Notes under the pieces: model-generated
What the model saw: only the letters and a program-made list of their open reading frames with translations
Database searches by the model: none
Told to the model about the DNA's origin: nothing
Position numbers and translations under genes: made by a program
NCBI GenBank assembly: GCA_036477795.1
Contig: JAZGDL010000508.1
Coordinates: forward strand, 1 to 10,784
Direction of reading: 5' to 3'
Origin: JAZGDL01 sp036477795
GTDB lineage: Bacteria > Planctomycetota > Phycisphaerae > UBA1845
Length of the DNA stretch: 10,784 bases
Shown here: positions 1 to 5,325 of the stretch, one piece after another
How the letters are laid out: each line of letters opens with the position of its first letter
Numbering within the stretch: the stretch's first letter is position 1

Positions 1-80
1 ATTGCGGATTGTCGATTGCCGATTGCGGATTACGCAGGAATCGGCGGTCCCGTGGGGTCCGCCGTGCAGAGCAATAACAG
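1..80 (+). repeat. Composite repeat, copy 0 (partial, runs off the left edge)
   Basis: Positions 1-34 are heptamers of the form GATTGNN (the last is GATTACG). They are followed by CAGGAATCGGC and a degenerate hairpin motif, GGTCCGC, CGT, GCAGAGC (near 56-73). The same order of parts is seen at 1565-1647, 2782-2850 and 4005-4077. The left part that would carry the IPTL-CTERM gene end lies outside the window. The right-hand hairpin partner seen in other copies is replaced here by the unrelated stem-loop at 90-121. Confidence 0.75.
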
Positions 81-89
81 GTAACGGTT

Positions 90-121
90 CCCCCATCCCC
101 GATGTACTTCGGGGGTGGGGG
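90..121. terminator. Strong GC-rich stem-loop upstream of the protease gene
   Basis: CCCCCATCCCCGA pairs with TTCGGGGGTGGGGG across a small central loop: about 13 paired positions with one G-T wobble. There is no run of T after it on either strand, so a classical intrinsic terminator is not shown. It may end transcription of a gene to the left of the window, or it may simply be another mobile hairpin. The 160 bases after it up to the ribosome binding site hold no gene I can support; the stretch 243-280 is AT-rich and probably contains the protease promoter, but no convincing -35/-10 pair is visible. Confidence 0.35.
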
Positions 122-293
122 AGGCGATTGCGATATGCACGAGTCTTTACTGACGAATACATGTTCGGCGGGAACGCATCGTTTCGCCCGGGTCCGAAGG
201 AACGGGGTCACCCGTCTATGTCCGTCCTATTTCCGAACAGATAGGGCTTTCTTGGTCAAGTTATTTTGTTACGATTCATAAGGAGAAAGAATC

Positions 294-1557
294 ATGTTGA
301 AACAACCCGGTAGTATCAGTCCCGTACTTTTGGGGATTCTGGTGGTTGTCTGCCTCGGGCTGGGTCCGAGCGAGAGAACACTCGCCGAAGATCCGTTGCC
401 GCCCGACGCGTGGGGTGAGCGCGGGTTACAGCTCGACATCCCCCTCGACGGAGCGTACAGGCCCCCGCCCGATGGGCCGGAGGAGACCGTCTGTCCTCCC
501 CCATCTCCCTTCGACCTCCAGGATATTACCTGTTATCTGGGCGGGCAGCCATGCGCGTTCCTACCACACTACACAGCCGGCACGGCGGTGGCGCGGCTGA
601 AGTTCAGGTACAGAAGGGCCAATGGGACGGTGTGGCTGCGCAGGGCAACCGGTTTCGTGTTTGATCCGCCGGCACCGAATGCCGGGCGAACCGATCTACT
701 CTTGACCAACAAGCACGTGATCACTTTTCCTGCGGGGTCCGTGATCCTTGCCGCCCAGGCAGAGTTCTTCGCGGAATATGCACCCAACTGCCAATGCGCC
801 CCCCCTGCAGCAGCCGTCTGTCCGGCGCTGGTCGCAGCGCTCGTCCCGCCGTTTGTTATCCCCGTTCCGGCATGCCTGATTCCCCTGACAGCGTGCAGCG
901 GCCCGAAGCGCCCGATCGGTTGCTGGGTCGCCCCCGATGAGTGCGATTGGGCGCTGATCAAACTCGGGGGAGCTGCGGTCGCGGGCGTCGTGCCTGCAGT
1001 GCTGGGGGCCGATCCCGTCCCCCCCCGAATCCGTGTACATCGTGCAACACCCGAGAGGCCGGTGCAAGGAGATTGCAGAGGACGTTACGACGGCGCTTCT
1101 AGCTGATTGGGAATTTGAGCATCGGGTGGACACGCAAGCAGGAAGTTCAGGCTCGCCGGTGTTCACGCCGGGTACCAACACTGTCCGCGGGATTCATTAC
1201 CGCGGAGCTTGCACGGCGGCTACCGATAACGGTGCCGTTAAAATCTCGTGGGTGCGCCCTCGCGTTGCGGCGGCGGTTACGACCGTGGACAACGATAAGG
1301 AGTGGTCCGAATTGCCTCTGCTCGAGGACTCCCCCCCTACCGGACCCCCCACATGCCAGGGCGGGCCCAACGAGGGGAGCCCCTGCATCTCCGATATCGA
1401 GTGCGACGGTGGCGTTTGCTCTGACCCGGATGAGGAGGACCTCCCAGAATCCGCCATCCCGACTGTAAGCGAATGGGGGATGGTGGTCATGGCGCTGCTG
1501 ATCTTCACGGTGGCGACCATTGTGATTGTCCGGCGGCGTCGGCCTGCGGCGGCGTGA
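294..1557 (+). CDS. Secreted trypsin-like serine protease with IPTL-CTERM sorting tail, frameshifted in a C8 run
   Basis: Two overlapping frames together make one chymotrypsin-fold protease. The first frame (294-1106 as it stands) has an AAGGAG site at 280-285, a signal peptide (hydrophobic 11-24, likely cut after ERTLA), the catalytic His in LLTNKHV (about residue 141) and the Asp in DECDWALIKL (about 218). The second frame supplies IVQHPRG, the catalytic Ser in GSSGSP (about 285 in the joined protein), a Cys-rich segment with CQGG and ECDGG, and the C-terminal tail IPTVSEWG, hydrophobic helix and RRRRPAAA. IPTL-CTERM tails are a PEP-CTERM-like class linked in the literature to exosortase-type processing at the cell surface. 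Removing one C from the eight at 1019-1026 joins the frames cleanly (DPVPPESVYIVQHPRG) into a 420-residue protein. As given, the reading ends at 1106 without the nucleophile or the tail. This could be a true mutation, a phase-variable tract or a sequencing error. Substrate is unknown. Confidence 0.85.
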
Positions 1558-1564
1558 GGCAGGC

Positions 1565-1606
1565 GATTGACGATTGGGGATTGGGGATTGGGGATTGGGG
1601 ATTGCG
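1565..1606 (+). repeat. Heptamer tandem array in copy A
   Basis: Six 7-base units in a row: GATTGAC, four times GATTGGG, then GATTGCG. The equivalent array has four units in copy B (2782 onward) and more degenerate units in copies 0, C and D. The variable unit number fits slippage. It starts eight bases after the protease stop codon. Confidence 0.9.
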
Positions 1607-1623
1607 CAGGCATCGGCAGTCCG

Positions 1624-1708
1624 GTAGGGTCTCCCGGCGCGCCGGGATGCGGAGCAGTCATACACCTGGGGCATGGCCCACAAGACGGCCCGCACCGTGA
1701 GATCCTAC
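1624..1708. repeat. REP/BIME-like inverted pair in copy A
   Basis: GTAG (1624-1627) is followed by a hairpin whose core is the perfect palindrome CCCGGCGCGCCGGG (1633-1646). The far end is AGATCCTAC (to 1708), the inverse of GTAGGGTCT with one mismatch. The inner stem of the right arm has decayed compared with copy B. A GTAG foot before a hairpin, in inverted pairs, is the architecture described for REP elements moved by RAYT transposases. Confidence 0.6.
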
Positions 1709-1726
1709 ACGTGCCACCGGACCTAC

Positions 1727-1767
1727 GGCCCGAGGCGTGCTGCTCCGTGAGCAGTGCGCCTCGGGCC
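1727..1767. other. Long hairpin in the conserved repeat tail (copy A)
   Basis: GGCCCGAGGCG (1727-1737) pairs fully with CGCCTCGGGCC (1757-1767). After a symmetric TG/TG internal loop, CTGCTC pairs with GAGCAG around a CGT loop. The matching hairpin in copy B (2936-2965) keeps the fold with altered bases. It could act in DNA or in RNA; no function is shown by the sequence. Confidence 0.6.
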
Positions 1768-1900
1768 CGTTCGTACGCCGGGGCGGCTGCGTCACGCGAT
1801 CTCTGACCCATAGCTCCCGGCTGGGTGGCCCATCTCCGCTGGAGTGGGGGCGACAGGGTGGGCCCTTTGCGCCGTGTTGTACTGCCTTTGGTGCGTCAAC

Positions 1901-1929
1901 TTCCCAAGGCTGGTGGTCGAGGGTATTAT
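1901..1929 (+). promoter_or_regulatory. Candidate sigma70-type promoter for the nucleotidyltransferase/HEPN pair
   Basis: TTCCCA (1901-1906), 17 bases, then TATTAT (1924-1929). The -10 matches the consensus at five of six positions; the -35 is weak. It lies just outside the right end of repeat copy A and 22 bases before the chosen start codon, which argues against the longer in-frame start at 1825. Confidence 0.4.
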
Positions 1930-1950
1930 CTTCCGTACGGAGTCCAAACC

Positions 1951-2295
1951 ATGACTGCCATGAACAGGCCCACGTTCGATGACGCGTTCTTGGAGGAAGT
2001 GGTGCGGCGGATCCTCACGGTCGGACGGCCGCTGAAGGTTGTCCTCTTCGGCTCTCATGCCCGCGGCGAGGCCCGGCCCGACAGCGACCTGGATCTGCTG
2101 ATCGTCGAGGAGGGCTCCCACCTGCCGGCACACAAGCGGGCCACGCCATACCGCATGGCCCTGACGGGGATCCATCCCCGCAAAGATATCGTCGTCTACA
2201 CGCTGGCGGAGATTCAGGATTGGGCCCAGGTGGCACTGGCCTTTGTCAGCACCGTTCTTCGTGAAGGTAGGGTCCTCTATGAAAGGCCCCGCTGA
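1951..2295 (+). CDS. Minimal nucleotidyltransferase (MNT), MntA-type antitoxin candidate
   Basis: A 114-residue protein of the minimal nucleotidyltransferase family. The core motif GSHARGEARPDSDLDLL (residues 34-50) gives the Gly-Ser of the nucleotide pocket and the metal-binding Asp46 and Asp48; the third acidic residue is probably Asp79 in KDIVVYT. In studied MNT/HEPN pairs (type VII toxin-antitoxin, MntA-HepT) the MNT protein transfers AMP to a tyrosine of the HEPN toxin and silences it. The start at 1951 follows GGAG at 1939-1942 with normal spacing and a promoter-like element at 1901-1929; ATG 1960 is an alternative. The coding end overlaps the next gene by 17 bases, which implies coupled translation. 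The pair is bounded by repeat copies A and B. A role in AMPylation is inferred from the family, not seen. Confidence 0.85.
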   Translation: MTAMNRPTFDDAFLEEVVRRILTVGRPLKVVLFGSHARGEARPDSDLDLLIVEEGSHLPAHKRATPYRMALTGIHPRKDIVVYTLAEIQDWAQVALAFVSTVLREGRVLYERPR

Positions 2296-2707
2296 CCTGG
2301 CCAAGGGCTGGTTCGCCAAGGCGGAAAGCGATCTGGCGGGGGCCCGCGCGCTGCTGGCCGGTCCAGGTCCCTATGACACGGCCTGCTTCCACTGCCAGCA
2401 GGCCGCCGAGAAGTACATCAAGGGATTCCTAGCCTGGCGCGGCCACCCCTTTCCCTTCACCCATGACTTGGACGAGTTGGCCAGGCTTTGTGATCTTGCG
2501 GATCCGGGCTTGAACCTTCATCAACCAGATGTGGCATCGCTGACCGATTACGCCGTGAAGCTGCGATACGACAACGAGTTCTGGCCCTCCCAAGAGGACA
2601 CCGCCGAAGCCCTGGCCGTCGCCCAGCGCATCCGGGCAGCGATCTTGGCTCTGGTAGATCCGTCGCTGCGTCCCGGCTCGCCGGGGTCCGAACCAGGTGT
2701 GACGTGA
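2279..2707 (+). CDS. HEPN-domain protein, probable toxin partner of the MNT gene
   Basis: A 142-residue all-helical HEPN protein. The recognisable core is ACFHCQQAAEKYIKGFL (35-51) followed by FTHDLDEL (60-67), typical of the PF05168 group. Many HEPN toxins are RNases using an R-x4-6-H motif; the only nearby match here is Arg54 with His62, seven residues apart, so RNase activity is uncertain. The start ATG 2279 lies inside the end of the MNT gene after GAAGGTAGGG; the longer frame from 2243 would overlap the MNT gene by 53 bases and lacks family support. Gene order (MNT first, HEPN second) and overlap are usual for this module. The C-terminal tail after about residue 125 is Pro/Gly-rich and unlikely to be folded. 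The composite repeat starts about 40 bases after the stop. Confidence 0.85.
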   Translation: MKGPADLAKGWFAKAESDLAGARALLAGPGPYDTACFHCQQAAEKYIKGFLAWRGHPFPFTHDLDELARLCDLADPGLNLHQPDVASLTDYAVKLRYDNEFWPSQEDTAEALAVAQRIRAAILALVDPSLRPGSPGSEPGVT

Positions 2708-2827
2708 GTCCGTCAGGTCTTGGGGATCCGACCTATGGGGCCTGGGGCCTGCGGCGTCGGCCCGCGGCGGCGTGAGGTAGGCGATTGACGATTGGGGATT
2801 GCGGATTAGGCAGGCATCGGCAGTCCG

Positions 2828-2912
2828 GTAGGGTCTCCCGGCGCGCCGGGACGCGGAGTAATCATACACGGGGGCCCTGCTCCATAACGATGGTCCGCAC
2901 GGCGGACCCTAC
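2828..2912. repeat. REP/BIME-like inverted pair in copy B
   Basis: Left unit: GTAG (2828-2831) before the perfect palindrome CCCGGCGCGCCGGG (2837-2850). Right unit in inverse orientation: GGTCCGC (2892-2898), ACG loop, GCGGACC (2902-2908), then CTAC (2909-2912). The right unit is identical to the right unit of the free-standing pair at 5936-6009, linking the composite repeat to that smaller family. Confidence 0.75.
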
Positions 2913-2935
2913 ACGTTCCACCGGACCTACTGCCC

Positions 2936-2965
2936 GAGGCGCGTGCTCGGTGAGCAGTGCGCCTC
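2936..2965. other. Hairpin in the conserved repeat tail (copy B)
   Basis: GAGGCGC (2936-2942) pairs with GCGCCTC (2959-2965) and TGCTC (2944-2948) with GAGCA (2952-2956) around a GGT loop. It is the counterpart of 1727-1767, with changes in stem and loop that keep pairing except at the outermost positions. Confidence 0.55.
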
Positions 2966-3114
2966 GTGCCCGTTCGTGGGCCGGGGCGGCTGTGTCACGC
3001 GATCTGTGATCCATAGCTCCTGGCTGGGTGGTCCATCTCTTCTGGAGGCGGGGCGTCCAGGGCCACCGAAGGTGAGTGGATGGCGCCAAGATACCCGGCG
3101 GGAGGGAGCAACTT

Positions 3115-3143
3115 TTGACCAGCCTGCCGGCCGATGCTAGAAT
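3115..3143 (+). promoter_or_regulatory. Sigma70-type promoter for the DUF433/DUF5615 pair
   Basis: TTGACC (3115-3120), exactly 17 bases, then TAGAAT (3138-3143): five of six matches in each box. The predicted transcript would start near 3150, giving a leader of under 30 bases with AGGAG at 3167-3171 before ATG 3178. This fixes the gene start at 3178, since the longer frame from 3076 starts upstream of the promoter. It lies about 50 bases after the end of repeat copy B. Confidence 0.65.
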
Positions 3144-3177
3144 GCTTGGGAAAACCTTGTTGGTGCAGGAGAATCTG

Positions 3178-3402
3178 ATGGAACTGGGTAAGGGCATCAC
3201 GGTAGACAAGGCGGTCCGGTTTGGGCGGCCGGTGATTCGCGGCACGCGCGTACCTGTTGAACTGGTCCTGGGCAAGTTGGCTGGTGGAATGAGCTACGAC
3301 GAGCTGTGCGCGGAATACGAGATCACCCGGGAAAACGTCCTGGCGGCTTTGGACTACGCCGCCCGCACGGTGGCTTCCGAACAGGTGCACGTCGCGGTGT
3401 AG
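3178..3402 (+). CDS. DUF433 family protein, probable antitoxin
   Basis: A 74-residue protein of the DUF433 family, with the hallmark GRPVIRGTRVPVELVL followed by KLAGGMSYDELCAEY and the closing helix TRENVLAALDYAA. Members are small winged-helix-like DNA-binding proteins usually found directly before a DUF5615 PIN-like gene, where they are thought to neutralise the partner and repress the operon. Full length for the family. The start is set by AGGAG seven bases upstream and by the promoter at 3115-3143. Only three bases separate its stop from the next start, so the two are co-transcribed. Antitoxin function is inferred from family and neighbour. Confidence 0.88.
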   Translation: MELGKGITVDKAVRFGRPVIRGTRVPVELVLGKLAGGMSYDELCAEYEITRENVLAALDYAARTVASEQVHVAV

Positions 3403-3405
3403 TTC

Positions 3406-3768
3406 ATGCGAATCGTCATTGACGAAGACATGCCCCGCTCCCTGGGGCCGTGCTTGGACGCCGCCGGACACCAGGTGTTCGACGTTCGCGATCACGACTT
3501 GCGAGGCCAGTCGGACCAGGAGGTTTTTCGCTTCGCCCAGCAGCAAGAAGCCGTGCTCATCACGGAAGATCTCGGTTTTGGTAATCTGCTGCGATTTCCC
3601 ATAGGCAGGCATCATGGCATCGTGGTGGGACGTTTCCCTTCGACAATACCTTGTAAGACCATTGTTTCCGAGGTTGTTGAGCTGTTTAACAAGGTGACAC
3701 CGGCTGATGTGGCGGGCGCGCTGATCATAGTGTCGCCTGGCCAAATCCGCGTTCGGCGACCCGATTAG
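3406..3768 (+). CDS. DUF5615 PIN-like protein, probable toxin partner
   Basis: A 120-residue protein of the DUF5615 (Mut7-C/PIN-like) family. Acidic residues in the expected places for a metal-dependent nuclease are Asp6-Glu7-Asp8 in VIDEDMP, Asp37/Glu39 in GQSDQEVF and Asp55 in LITEDLGFGNLLRFP. The segment RHHGIVVGRFP is also typical of the family. Length is normal and all motifs are present, so the protein looks intact. It follows the DUF433 gene by three bases, the standard antitoxin-first order. The real target, and whether it is toxic at all, is not known from the sequence; PIN-fold toxins generally cut RNA. Confidence 0.87.
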   Translation: MRIVIDEDMPRSLGPCLDAAGHQVFDVRDHDLRGQSDQEVFRFAQQQEAVLITEDLGFGNLLRFPIGRHHGIVVGRFPSTIPCKTIVSEVVELFNKVTPADVAGALIIVSPGQIRVRRPD

Positions 3769-3836
3769 TGGCCGGTCGCGTCTCGGAGTCCCCCACCGAT
3801 GGACCCTCCGCAATAGCCGGGTAGGTCGTGGTTCCC

Positions 3837-3915
3837 GTAGGGCGGGTTCTACCCGCCGCGACTCCGTGTGGGGCCTTGATATGTCGTAGATAAAGGCGGG
3901 TAAAACCCGCCCTAC
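3837..3915. repeat. REP/BIME-like inverted pair between convergent genes
   Basis: Left unit: GTAG (3837-3840), GGCGGGT (3841-3847), TCT loop, ACCCGCC (3851-3857). Right unit, inverse: GGCGGGT (3895-3901), AAA loop, ACCCGCC (3905-3911), CTAC (3912-3915). Both stems are perfect. Stem sequence differs from the GGTCCGC family but the GTAG foot and the paired layout are the same. It sits in the 381-bp gap between the DUF5615 gene and the convergent kinase gene. Confidence 0.8.
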
Positions 3916-3919
3916 GCGC

Positions 3920-3997
3920 CTGATCGTCATGACGGTAGTGGGGTTGACGGGGGGGACGGCTGTGTTTGGGCGGCGGCGTCGGCCTGCGGCGGCGTGA
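3920..3997 (+). pseudogene. Remnant C-terminus of an IPTL-CTERM gene at the head of repeat copy C
   Basis: In one frame this reads LIVMTVVGLTGGTAVFG and then RRRRPAAA with a TGA stop at 3995-3997. It matches the protease tail in layout: a hydrophobic helix of the VVM-type followed by the same RRRRPAAA end. The IPTxSEWG motif and everything before it are missing; the BIME at 3837-3915 ends only four bases upstream. I read it as a gene fragment carried with, or left by, the repeat. The helix part could be chance, though the identical stop-proximal DNA is not. Confidence 0.55.
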
Positions 3998-4107
3998 GGC
4001 AGGCGATTGACGATTGACGAGTGGAGATTGCGGATTAGGCAGGAATCGGCAGTCCGGTAGGGTCCGCCGTGCGGAGCGATCATACGCGCGGAGCATGCTC
4101 GATAATG
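3971..4107 (+). repeat. Composite dispersed repeat, copy C (right part replaced)
   Basis: The first 46 bases (3971-4016) are identical to copy A 1531-1576. Heptamers follow (GATTGAC twice, GAGTGGA, GATTGCG, GATTAGG), then CAGGAATCGGC and a GTAG hairpin (4057-4077: GTAG, GGTCCGC, CGT, GCGGAGC with one stem mismatch). Similarity to copy B continues to about 4107, where the inverse hairpin and conserved tail are absent and a different perfect palindrome (4108-4141) begins. Confidence 0.85.
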
Positions 4108-4141
4108 CGGATGGGGAAGAGCACGTGCTCTTCCCCATCCG
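4108..4141. terminator. Perfect 34-bp palindrome after the kinase stop codon
   Basis: CGGATGGGGAAGAGCAC meets its exact reverse complement at a centre between 4124 and 4125, with no loop bases. It starts nine bases beyond the stop of the minus-strand kinase gene, a position fitting a terminator for that gene. No T-run follows on either strand, so termination would not be of the standard U-tail kind. It stands exactly where the right arm of repeat copy C should be. Confidence 0.45.
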
Positions 4142-4149
4142 TATAAAGT

Positions 4150-5178
4150 TCAAATGCCCTCGGCGAGGTTCTGGTGCAGCCAGCAGACCTTGCGGGCCAC
4201 CATGCGCAGGAACCTGAAACCGGTCCAGTGCCCAAATGAGCCGGTGCGGGCTATGGGGAAAACGGTCTCGCCGATCAATGCTTCGATCATCAGCCAGCCG
4301 ACGCAGCGCCGTTCCAACTCCGAGAGGTTGCTGATCCGGCGATAGCCTTCGACAAAGGCTGACATGCGTTGCCGGTCCGGGTGATCGGGCCACTGGTCGG
4401 GCGGGCCCCCGGACACTAGCGAAAACTGGAGCAACGCGTTGGCAACGTCTACGATGCGCTGGCTGACGCGGCAGGAGTCGTAATCGATGACGGCCACCAC
4501 TTGGTCTCGTTTGTACAGCAGGTTTCCCGGGTGCCAGTCGCCGTGCACCACGCCGCTGGGCAGGGAGGCGAAGTCGTAATCGTTGATGGCGTCCGCAGCC
4601 CGGTCGTATTCCTCAAACAGCCTTTGAATCAGCCCCAGCAGCTCAGCCTCCTGGCCGGTGACGCTGTCGTGGCTGGAAATCGAAGAGGGGATGGCGTTCA
4701 GCGCGGTGCGCACGTGGTTGGCGTCATGGTAACTGCCGGCGGGCGCGTCGGCGGGAACGTCGAAATCACCCAACGCCTGATGAAACTCGGCTAACGTGCG
4801 GCCGGCGTCGCGGGTCTGTTCGGCGGTGCCCGAGTAGTTGTGGCCGGAGGCGTATTCGAACAGCTCATAAATCTCTTCGCCCAGCCGGGTGCAGGTGGCC
4901 CCGCCGTTTTTCGTGCGGATCAGTCCGGCTACCGGAAAACCCCGCTGCACAAGGTGCAACTGCACGGCGTGGGCAAGCTGAAGGCGGCGTTTGCTGCGGC
5001 GATCGGGCGCCCGGCGCTTGAGCAGGAACTTGCCGCGCTGGGCGACAATGCCGACCTTGGGGCTGCGCCGCGAGCCGCGGTCAAACCCCGTGATCGATTC
5101 GATGACGCCGATATCGTAGTGGCTCAGCACCACCGCCAGCTCTTCGGCACCGAAGCGCTGTCTGTCTCGATCTTTCAA
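4150..5178 (-). CDS. APH/choline-kinase family phosphotransferase
   Basis: A 342-residue protein of the aminoglycoside phosphotransferase fold (PF01636), resembling homoserine kinase type II and choline kinases. A probable ATP-binding lysine lies in KFLLKRR (about Lys54). The catalytic loop is VVHGDWHPGNLL (Asp214, Asn219) and the metal-binding Asp is in VAVIDYDS (Asp232). Its small-molecule substrate cannot be read from the sequence; the broad family phosphorylates hydroxyl groups of antibiotics, amino alcohols, homoserine or sugars. The start is TTG at 5178, chosen because AGGA sits seven bases upstream and the next methionine is far inside the fold. It is divergent from the HD-domain gene, with 147 bases between the two starts, and ends next to a large palindrome. 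All active-site residues look intact. Confidence 0.85.
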   Translation of the reverse strand: MKDRDRQRFGAEELAVVLSHYDIGVIESITGFDRGSRRSPKVGIVAQRGKFLLKRRAPDRRSKRRLQLAHAVQLHLVQRGFPVAGLIRTKNGGATCTRLGEEIYELFEYASGHNYSGTAEQTRDAGRTLAEFHQALGDFDVPADAPAGSYHDANHVRTALNAIPSSISSHDSVTGQEAELLGLIQRLFEEYDRAADAINDYDFASLPSGVVHGDWHPGNLLYKRDQVVAVIDYDSCRVSQRIVDVANALLQFSLVSGGPPDQWPDHPDRQRMSAFVEGYRRISNLSELERRCVGWLMIEALIGETVFPIARTGSFGHWTGFRFLRMVARKVCWLHQNLAEGI

Positions 5179-5215
5179 GATCTATTCCTATAATAACGGA
5201 ACTGAGTGCAAGGGC

Positions 5216-5234
5216 GCATGTTACGGTTACATGC
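5216..5234. promoter_or_regulatory. Inverted repeat in the divergent promoter region, possible operator
   Basis: GCATGT and ACATGC are separated by seven bases in the short gap between the divergent kinase and HD-hydrolase genes. Six-base arms are short and could arise by chance. A TATAAT lies nearby on the plus strand (5189-5194) without a matching -35 box. Confidence 0.2.
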
Positions 5235-5283
5235 TATACGTGGCCCCTGGCAAGTCAAACCACACGGTTGGAATTGCCCCCCC

Positions 5284-5307
5284 CACGGTGGTTGGCACGG
5301 TGGTTGG
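5284..5307 (+). repeat. Two tandem copies of a 12-bp unit
   Basis: CACGGTGGTTGG is repeated twice without change, directly after a run of eight C (5277-5284) and just before the ribosome binding site of the HD-domain gene. A longer in-frame start (GTG 5206) would translate it, giving Gly/His/Trp-rich sequence unlike the family, so I treat it as non-coding. Confidence 0.6.
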
Positions 5308-5325
5308 GCGCAGCGGAGCGTGATG

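Larger units (their letters stand above)
1531..1858 (+). repeat. Composite dispersed repeat, copy A
   Basis: This copy begins inside the last codons of the protease gene (RRRRPAAA and TGA) and fills almost all of the 393-bp gap before the next gene. Parts in order: IPTL gene end (1531-1557), heptamer array (1565-1606), CAGGCATCGG linker, GTAG-footed hairpin pair (1624-1708), and a conserved tail with a long hairpin (1709-1858). Copy B at 2747-3062 has all parts with only scattered differences. Copy C at 3971 shares the first 46 bases without a mismatch. Short frames on either strand across this block look alike in copies A and B only because the DNA is repeated; I do not count them as genes. 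Confidence 0.9.
2747..3062 (+). repeat. Composite dispersed repeat, copy B
   Basis: Fills most of the 470-bp gap between the HEPN gene and the DUF433 gene. It carries the same parts as copy A: a remnant IPTL gene end reading RRRPAAA and TGA (2752-2775), four heptamers (from 2782), the CAGGCATCGG linker, a GTAG-footed hairpin pair (2828-2912) and the conserved tail (2913-3062). Only the last codons of the IPTL gene are left; upstream in the same frame nothing resembles a sorting helix. No gene is supported in 2708-3177. Confidence 0.9.

Noticed and set aside
2..244. 80-codon frame at the left edge
   Set aside because: It runs through the heptamer array and a strong stem-loop and has no family features.
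1565..1606. CRISPR-like short repeats
   Set aside because: The units are 7 bases, directly adjacent with no unique spacers, so it is a simple tandem array.
1737..1982. Short plus-strand frame with similar sequence to one at 2943-3140
   Set aside because: The similarity (EQCAS, RGGCVTRS, LGGPS) comes from DNA repeat copies A and B. Frames have no ribosome binding site, diverge after the repeat and look like no known family.
3076..3177. Longer N-terminus for the DUF433 protein
   Set aside because: The extension starts upstream of a good promoter (3115-3143), lacks family similarity, and the internal ATG 3178 has a well-placed AGGAG.
2995..4083. 362-codon open frame on the minus strand over the DUF433/DUF5615 genes
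   Set aside because: It overlaps two well-supported genes, their promoter and repeats, and shows no domain. Its C-terminus resembles that of the minus-strand frame at 1792-2319 only because both end in the repeated tail.
1531..4107. Integron-type cassette array
   Set aside because: The repeats separate gene pairs, but I see no attC-like core sites (GTTRRRY and its complement) and no integrase in the window; the repeats are far too long and different in structure.
5206..5325. Longer N-terminus for the HD-domain protein from GTG 5206
   Set aside because: It would translate a C8 run and a 12-bp tandem repeat into low-complexity sequence; ATG 5326 has a good ribosome binding site and matches the start of the domain.
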